DNA of 10,651 nt, taken from Verrucomicrobiales bacterium (GTDB lineage: Bacteria > Verrucomicrobiota > Verrucomicrobiae > Limisphaerales > UBA9464). This document shows, one piece after another, positions 6,462 through 10,651 of the stretch. The notes beneath the pieces were generated by a model, which saw only the letters and a program-made list of their open reading frames with translations, was not told the origin of the DNA and made no database searches. Location of the stretch: positions 1 to 10,651 of the forward strand of contig SXXZ01000368.1 of NCBI GenBank assembly GCA_005789375.1. Reading direction: 5' to 3'. Made by a program: the position numbers and the translations under genes. Position 1 is the first letter of the stretch; each line of letters starts with the position of its first letter.

Positions 6462-7217
6462 TCAGTGGTTTTGAGTGCAGGCCTGCACAAAGGCACGGAA
6501 CAGTCGGGCGTGTTCGGGATGGGTTGAATAAAGGCGTTCAGGATGGAATTGAACCGAGGCGAACCATGGCAACAGTCCGGAACTTTCCGCCCGAAGCTCG
6601 GTCCCTTCGATGACCCCGTCGGCCGCACTGAGCGTTACCCGGAGCGGGTCGGCCAATCGGTGGATGGCCTGGTGATGCGTGCTATTCACACCCAGAGTTT
6701 TAGTGCGGTAGATGGCGGATGCTTGAGTGTCTGGAACAATCTCGACCGGGTGAACCGCCTCGAATCGTCGGCTCATTTGGGCGTGGGGGATATCACCGGG
6801 ACGCTGGGAGGGGAGGTCGACATAGAGCGATCCCCCGAGGGCCACGTTGACGAGTTGATGTCCTCGGCAAATGGCCAATAGCGGCTTGGGGTGCCGAAAG
6901 AGTTCATCCAACAAGGTTAACTCCATCACGTCGCGGTCTGGTTCTGGGAACTCGCAACGCTCCAGCAAATCCGAGGGGACCTCGGGCCAGTAGAGCTTGG
7001 GATGAATGTCGTCGCCGCCGGTCAGCAGCACCCCGTCTGCTCGTTTCAGATACTCGGCCAAACGCCCACGGTGGGTCAGCTGAGGCAATGCCAGAGGGAG
7101 TCCTCCGGCATCCAGAATGGCCTCTAAGTACCGACTGCTGACGCTGATGGAGTGATCAGGAAACTCCGCGCCGACGGCGTGGGTGCTGGGCGTCACCAGA
7201 ATGATCGGGCGGCTCAT
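6462..7217 (-). CDS. Gamma-glutamyl-gamma-aminobutyrate hydrolase family protein (peptidase C26)
   Basis: A 251-residue class I glutamine-amidotransferase-like hydrolase of the PuuD/C26 type. The nucleophile elbow is LLAICRGHQLVNVALGG, with C117 as the catalytic cysteine. The His-x-Glu of the triad is H225 and E227 in SVQFHPE. Other family marks are GVLLTGGDDIHPKLY (62-76), the acidic PEPDRDVMEL segment, and NSTHHQAI (178-185). PuuD cleaves gamma-glutamyl-GABA in putrescine breakdown; relatives act on folyl-polyglutamate or other gamma-glutamyl amides. No other putrescine gene is near, so I do not give a gene symbol. The enzyme should be cytoplasmic. It is preceded by a 52-bp gap that carries a TATAAT box and a palindrome, so it may be transcribed both from the kdsD-side promoter and from its own. 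Confidence 0.92.
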   Translation of the reverse strand: MSRPIILVTPSTHAVGAEFPDHSISVSSRYLEAILDAGGLPLALPQLTHRGRLAEYLKRADGVLLTGGDDIHPKLYWPEVPSDLLERCEFPEPDRDVMELTLLDELFRHPKPLLAICRGHQLVNVALGGSLYVDLPSQRPGDIPHAQMSRRFEAVHPVEIVPDTQASAIYRTKTLGVNSTHHQAIHRLADPLRVTLSAADGVIEGTELRAESSGLLPWFASVQFHPERLYSTHPEHARLFRAFVQACTQNH

Positions 7218-7220
7218 AAG

Positions 7221-7243
7221 TTTCAGTCTGTCCTGAAATTATA
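7221..7243 (-). promoter_or_regulatory. Internal promoter -10 box with adjoining operator-like palindrome
   Basis: On the - strand a consensus TATAAT (7243-7238) is followed directly by TTTCAG-GACAGA-CTGAAA (7238-7221), an 18-bp inverted repeat with 6-bp arms, ending 3 nt before the ATG of the C26 gene. The palindrome would cover the transcription start, a classic repressor position, and the leader would be only about 13 nt. No good -35 box is found 15-19 nt upstream, so the promoter may be activator-dependent. The box lies within the gap after the 94-residue gene. Confidence 0.45.
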
Positions 7244-7269
7244 TCGATTCAAACGGGAAACCCTCTGGC

Positions 7270-7554
7270 TCACTCAAACCGGTATTCGGGAAACTGTTCC
7301 CGGATGTGTTTACGCACAGCCTCGATGTGTTCGGGTGGGTATCGGCGGCGCACATAGCCTCGCTCTAGGGCGTCGAGCAGCTCCAGCCAGTCCAAGAGCG
7401 GCGGTTCGGGCATCGAAACCCATTCGATGTCTGAGCCTCGCCGCTTGGAGCGTTCGAAGAACTTCCACTGGATCCCCACATGCTGGGCGTAAACGTGGCG
7501 TTTGATTCCGTCGGGTCCCGGGGTGGTCCACCCAATGTCTGCTTTGGCTCCCAT
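7270..7554 (-). CDS. Conserved-looking hypothetical protein, 94 aa
   Basis: I do not recognise a named family. The 94-residue protein is soluble, with no signal or membrane segment. The first half (residues 1-46) looks like a small beta sheet with alternating aromatic and charged residues (HVYAQHVGIQWKFFER). The second half is helical and charged (PPLLDWLELLDALERGYVRR and PEHIEAVRKHIREQFPEYRFE). It has four tryptophans. The gene is tucked between ispF (8 bp before its start) and the C26 gene (52 bp after its stop) on the same strand, and it uses codons like its neighbours, so it is probably real. Small proteins of this beta-then-helix layout can be binding partners or nucleic-acid contacting proteins, but nothing here fixes a role. 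No Shine-Dalgarno is visible. Confidence 0.72.
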   Translation of the reverse strand: MGAKADIGWTTPGPDGIKRHVYAQHVGIQWKFFERSKRRGSDIEWVSMPEPPLLDWLELLDALERGYVRRRYPPEHIEAVRKHIREQFPEYRFE

Positions 7555-7562
7555 GATCTGTG

Positions 7563-8051
7563 TCAGGATTCAGTTTCCGGCAAATCAACCGAGGCGACCG
7601 CCATGGCGGCGATGCCTTCTTCTCGGCCAACGAAACCCATAGTTTCATTGGTCGTGGCCTTCACACCGACTTTGCTTGGCAGGATGCCTAGCGCGGTGGC
7701 GATGTGGGTCTTCATGGCCGTAATGTGGGGGTAGATTTTGGGTTGTTCGGCGATGAGGGTGGCGTCGATGTTGACGATCCTTCCGCCCCGCGCTTTGACC
7801 CGGCGGGCAGCCTCTTCGAGGAAGATTCGGCTTGGGGCATTCCGCCAAGCCGGGTCGGTGTTGGGGAAGAGATGGCCAATATCGACCTCGCCGATCGCCC
7901 CGAGGACGGCATCGGTGATGGCGTGAAGCAGGGCGTCGGCGTCTGAGTGACCGTCCAAGCCTTTGCTATGAGAAATCTCGACGCCCCCCAAGACCAGCCT
8001 GCGGTTGGGGACTAAACAATGGACATCGTATCCGATGCCGACGTGTACCAT
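7563..8051 (-). CDS. ispF: 2-C-methyl-D-erythritol 2,4-cyclodiphosphate synthase
   Basis: A 162-residue cytoplasmic enzyme of the non-mevalonate (MEP) isoprenoid pathway. It converts CDP-methylerythritol 2-phosphate to methylerythritol 2,4-cyclodiphosphate with release of CMP. Metal ligands D9 and H11 sit in GIGYDVH and H43 in ALLHA. The GHSDAD block (34-39), DIGHLFP (57-63) and TTNETMGFVGREEGIAA (133-149) are diagnostic, and the length is normal for a trimeric IspF. It is a stand-alone domain, not fused to IspD. It follows kdsD after 65 bp and ends 8 bp before the 94-residue gene, so it sits mid-operon. The start ATG is fixed by the MVHVGIGYDVH N-terminus. Confidence 0.98.
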   Translation of the reverse strand: MVHVGIGYDVHCLVPNRRLVLGGVEISHSKGLDGHSDADALLHAITDAVLGAIGEVDIGHLFPNTDPAWRNAPSRIFLEEAARRVKARGGRIVNIDATLIAEQPKIYPHITAMKTHIATALGILPSKVGVKATTNETMGFVGREEGIAAMAVASVDLPETES

Positions 8052-8116
8052 GAGGGGACTCTACGGCGGGTAGGGCCCGGCGTGAATGCGGAAAACGTGA
8101 CGGATTCTTGGATCGC

Positions 8117-9088
8117 TCACATCAGCTTCAGCTTGGGGAGGTCTTGCGAGTCGACCAGCCCAACCGGTTCCTTGTTGGCATTGACCACGATCAGGTCGTC
8201 GATATTGCGATCGTTGAAAATTCTCAGAGCATCCACGGCCAGCGCGTCGTCACGGATGGTAATGGGCTTGCGAGTCATGACCTCCTTCAGCGGTCGTTGA
8301 AGGATGTTCTCGTGGGCCGCGAGCCGTCGGCGGAGATCTCCGTCGGTGAACACACCGACCAAGCGTCCTTTGCCGTCGACCACGCTGACCGAGCCGGTCT
8401 TGGCTTGTGTCATGGTTAGAAGTCCATCCTGGACGGTCTGATCCTGGCGGGCCACGGCGTTGCGATGATCGCGTCGCATGATGTCACCAACCTTGTAGAG
8501 CAGGGCCCGCCCGATGGCCCCGGCCGGGTGGCGCTGGGCGAAGTCTTGCTTCCGGAATCCGCGGGCGGTCATCACCGCGATGGCTAGGGCGTCGCCCATC
8601 ACCAGTGTGGCAGTGGTGGAAGCCGTTGGGGCTAGATTGAAGGGACAGGCTTCTCTGGGAACCTGGATATCCAGAATCACATCGCTGTGCTTGCCCAGGG
8701 TGGACCCCGGATTGCCGGTCAGCGCGATGATTTGGACAGAGAACCGACGCAGCGCCGGCAGGAGGTCGTTCCACTCCGAAGACTCTCCCGAATAACTCAG
8801 CGCGAGGATGAGGTCGCCGTCCTGCACAATGCCAAGGTCTCCATGGAGGGCATCCACCGGATTGAGGACCACCGCCGTGGAGCCCGTGCTGCTGAGCGTG
8901 GCTGCGATCTTTTTGCCGATGTTGCCCGACTTACCGACACCCAGCACGACGATCTTCCGGCGGGCTGAAAGTGTCGAGCAGACCAACTCCACTCCCCGGT
9001 CGAAGGACTCGTCCAGAGATTCTCTTACGGAGCGCAGGGCGGCCAATTCAATGTCGAAGACCTGACGGGCGAGTTTCAGATGGCTCAC
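8117..9088 (-). CDS. kdsD: D-arabinose-5-phosphate isomerase (KdsD/KpsF/GutQ family)
   Basis: A 323-residue enzyme that interconverts ribulose 5-phosphate and arabinose 5-phosphate, the first step to Kdo for lipopolysaccharide, in the cytoplasm. An N-terminal SIS sugar-phosphate domain (about 35-195) carries GVGKSGNIGKK (50-60), the LHGDLG loop with H82, ALSYSGES (96-103), CPFNLAPTASTTATLVMGDALA (from 148) and FAQRHPAGAIGR with H187. Two CBS domains follow (about 200-258 and 265-323), as in full-length KdsD, and may sense nucleotides. The start is GTG; the N-terminus LKLARQVFDIELAAL fits the family and no nearby ATG does. The gene starts 31 bp after the LysR stop. A kdsC phosphatase gene often follows kdsD, but here ispF does. 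A Gram-negative outer membrane with Kdo is implied. Confidence 0.97.
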   Translation of the reverse strand: MSHLKLARQVFDIELAALRSVRESLDESFDRGVELVCSTLSARRKIVVLGVGKSGNIGKKIAATLSSTGSTAVVLNPVDALHGDLGIVQDGDLILALSYSGESSEWNDLLPALRRFSVQIIALTGNPGSTLGKHSDVILDIQVPREACPFNLAPTASTTATLVMGDALAIAVMTARGFRKQDFAQRHPAGAIGRALLYKVGDIMRRDHRNAVARQDQTVQDGLLTMTQAKTGSVSVVDGKGRLVGVFTDGDLRRRLAAHENILQRPLKEVMTRKPITIRDDALAVDALRIFNDRNIDDLIVVNANKEPVGLVDSQDLPKLKLM

Positions 9089-9119
9089 CCGGCAACGGTG
9101 TCACCGGTGGGGCTGCGGA

Positions 9120-10049
9120 TCAATGGTTCGACCGGATCGACAGGCTTTCGGGCGGGGGTGGTAGGTTTCCTGTGATCTTTTCTACATACGACCTGAGGGT
9201 CTCGATAAGGGTGCTCATCACGGCAGTAGGGGCCCCTTGCCAGACCGCTCCCAGACGCAGTGGGGTAATGTCGGAGATGGGGAGCACCCTCAGATCTTTG
9301 GCGAGGGAACTCCCAGGGATAGCCAGACTCAGTCCGATTCCGAATCCACTTTGGACATAGACCTCAACCAACTCCAAATCGGTGACCTCAACTCGGGAAG
9401 GCCATTCGAGCGAGCGGCTTTCTAGGAACTCGCGGAAGCGACGGGGAGCCAACTCGACAGCGGTGATGGAAATGAGTGGGTCTTCGAGGCTTTCCGTCGC
9501 CAAGGCCTCGAAGATTTCCGAGGCGTTCCGGAATCGGGATGCCTTGGGTACCAGCAAGACGAGTGGCAGTTCTAGCAGCGGCAGGTGGTTCAGGCCTTTG
9601 GCGCCTTGGCCTTCGAGCAAGGTGATCGCGAAGTCCAGTTCCTGCCGCTCCAACCATGCTTCGACCTGAGGTTGCTGACCTGCCCGCAGCGTGAGTTGGA
9701 GGTGAGGGAATTTTTTGCGAACCTCTTGCAGCACCCGAGGCAAGTGGTCCCGGAGAGCCACCACCGGGGCGGCCACCCGTAGGATCTCCCGGGAAGCACT
9801 TCGGAGCCGCTTTTCCATATTGCTCAGTTCGCCGAAGAAGGGGCGGATGAACTCGTAGAGATCCGTGCCTGCTGGCAGCAGTTCAAAGGGACGTCGGCGA
9901 AAGAGTTTTACTCCCAGGTAGGATTCCAGTTGGAGCAGTTGCCCACTGATGGCGGGTTGCTGGATTCCATAGGGCATGTTGCGCACCGCTTCCATAATGC
10001 CGCCGTGCCGCGCCACATAATAGAAAAGCTCCAGATGGTGCACATTCAT
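9120..10049 (-). CDS. LysR-family transcriptional regulator
   Basis: A 309-residue DNA-binding regulator. The N-terminal winged helix-turn-helix spans about residues 1-62: HHLELFYYVARHGGIMEAVR, then IQQPAISGQLLQLESYLGVKLFRRRPFEL. The PAISGQ recognition helix replaces the common PAVSRQI, and the HTH carries a PYGIQ insertion-like segment, a form I associate with Verrucomicrobiota. The remainder (about 85-300) is the periplasmic-binding-like effector domain. The start ATG 10049 is preferred over an in-frame TTG 12 nt upstream, because MNVHHLELF is the expected LysR beginning. The gene is first in the - strand cluster, 31 bp before kdsD, and divergent from the cytochrome gene. LysR proteins often control the divergent gene, so the cytochrome is the leading candidate target. 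Autoregulation would also touch kdsD and ispF. Confidence 0.92.
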   Translation of the reverse strand: MNVHHLELFYYVARHGGIMEAVRNMPYGIQQPAISGQLLQLESYLGVKLFRRRPFELLPAGTDLYEFIRPFFGELSNMEKRLRSASREILRVAAPVVALRDHLPRVLQEVRKKFPHLQLTLRAGQQPQVEAWLERQELDFAITLLEGQGAKGLNHLPLLELPLVLLVPKASRFRNASEIFEALATESLEDPLISITAVELAPRRFREFLESRSLEWPSRVEVTDLELVEVYVQSGFGIGLSLAIPGSSLAKDLRVLPISDITPLRLGAVWQGAPTAVMSTLIETLRSYVEKITGNLPPPPESLSIRSNH

Positions 10050-10190
10050 TAGTCTAAACAACCACGGTGAGGTTTATTGGGCAATGCTGGCTTCCATGCG
10101 TTTTTGCCCGTCTTTGGGATTCCATTTGACGGTGGGTGCAGTGAAACTCTAGCGAAGCCTTCACCAAAACTGTTCGTTAACTGAGTTCGT
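10050..10190. promoter_or_regulatory. Divergent regulatory region between LysR and cytochrome genes
   Basis: A 141-bp gap that must hold promoters in both directions. For the + strand gene, TTGACG at 10126-10131 is a good -35 box, but the matching -10 near 10148-10153 (TCTAGC) is weak. GGGCA (10079-10083) and TGCCC (10105-10109) form a 5-bp inverted repeat with a 21-nt centre, which could be part of a LysR site, though many T-N11-A matches are expected by chance. No Shine-Dalgarno precedes either start. Confidence 0.4.
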
Positions 10191-10651
10191 ATGAAGATCC
10201 TCTCTTCCACCGTCGTAGCGGCGAGCCTCACGGCCTTCGCGGCCCAGGCCGCCGTCGATTTTTCCAAGGATATTGCACCAATTCTCACCGAGCACTGTCT
10301 CAAGTGCCACGGCACCGAAAAACAGAAGGGTAAGTATCGTGTGGATTCCAAGGAAGCCGCATTCAAAGGAGGTAAGAGCGACAAGCCGGCGGTTGTTGCT
10401 GGAGACCCGGATAAGAGTGAGATCATCCACCGTGTGTTTCTGGACAAGGACAACGACGAGTTGATGCCGTCGGAGGGTGGGCCCTTGGCCGAACCTATTC
10501 GCGCCAAGTTGAAGGAATGGATCAAAGAAGGAGCCAAGTGGCCGGAGGGCGTGGTGCTGGCGGCGGCCGTGGCGGCCCCAGCCCCGTCAGCTGCTAATCC
10601 CGCCCGTCCTACCCGGCCGGTACCGCCGCTGCCACAATTGCCCAAGGAGTA
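10191..10651 (+). CDS. Exported Planctomycete-type c-type cytochrome domain protein (3' end at window edge)
   Basis: An open frame of 153 complete codons that runs to the last base; the window ends on TA, so the next base decides between a stop (TAA/TAG) and a tyrosine. Residues 1-20 form a Sec signal peptide (MKILSSTVVAASLTAFAAQA, cleavage AQA|AV). The mature part opens with VDFSKDIAPILTEHCLKCHG: a heme c site C36-L-K-C39-H40, as in PF07635-type cytochrome domains. M92 in ELMPSEGGPL is the probable distal heme ligand. LKEWIKEGAKWPEG (about 107-120) closes the domain, and an Ala/Pro-rich tail follows (about 123-151), likely a linker or cell-wall spacer. The protein should act in the periplasm in electron transfer. 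Such domains often precede DUF1549/DUF1553 or WD40 proteins; what follows is not visible. Confidence 0.88.
   Translation, partial: MKILSSTVVAASLTAFAAQAAVDFSKDIAPILTEHCLKCHGTEKQKGKYRVDSKEAAFKGGKSDKPAVVAGDPDKSEIIHRVFLDKDNDELMPSEGGPLAEPIRAKLKEWIKEGAKWPEGVVLAAAVAAPAPSAANPARPTRPVPPLPQLPKE

Noticed and set aside
10049..10645. 198-codon - strand open frame opposite the cytochrome gene
   Set aside because: It is antisense to a frame with a signal peptide, CxxCH heme site and LMP motif, and its own translation has no recognisable features.

Overview
The window reads as chromosomal DNA of a Verrucomicrobiota-like bacterium (relatives in Planctomycetota are possible). The pointers are a Tat-exported DUF1501 protein, a Planctomycete-type exported cytochrome c domain protein, and a LysR regulator whose HTH region has the form I associate with Verrucomicrobia. 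The Gram-negative gene kdsD and the MEP-pathway gene ispF fit this too. GC is fairly high, and almost none of the starts has a clear Shine-Dalgarno sequence. All assignments come from motif recognition; no database search was run.

Left part (1-2070, + strand): the window opens inside a perfect 11-bp tandem array of at least 12 copies. A solo CheX-type chemotaxis phosphatase gene and a TatD-family metal-dependent hydrolase gene follow. A 438-bp gap between convergent genes then holds degenerate ATCCGG/AAAACCG repeats but no gene.

Middle part (2071-5643): an HD-domain protein closely resembling the di-iron oxygenase PhnZ (- strand), and a DUF1501 protein with a twin-arginine signal (- strand). 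A pirin/YhhW-type cupin (+ strand) is divergent from the DUF1501 gene. A complete tRNA-Asn(GUU) gene with encoded CCA follows on the - strand.

Right part (5709-10049): six tightly packed - strand genes, in transcription order LysR regulator, kdsD, ispF, a 94-residue unknown protein, a class I glutamine amidotransferase-like (C26) hydrolase, and a secreted-looking SAM methyltransferase. Gaps are 3-65 bp. An exact TATAAT box plus an 18-bp palindrome in front of the C26 gene suggests a second, internal promoter for the last two genes. KdsD feeds Kdo synthesis for LPS and IspF feeds isoprenoid precursors, so the front of this unit is envelope and precursor housekeeping.

Divergent from the LysR gene, an exported CxxCH cytochrome gene starts on the + strand and runs to the window edge. 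The most unusual features are the 11-bp array, with its regular G-tract spacing and a core decamer that recurs elsewhere in the window, the phosphonate-type oxygenase without phosphonate neighbours, and the exported methyltransferase.
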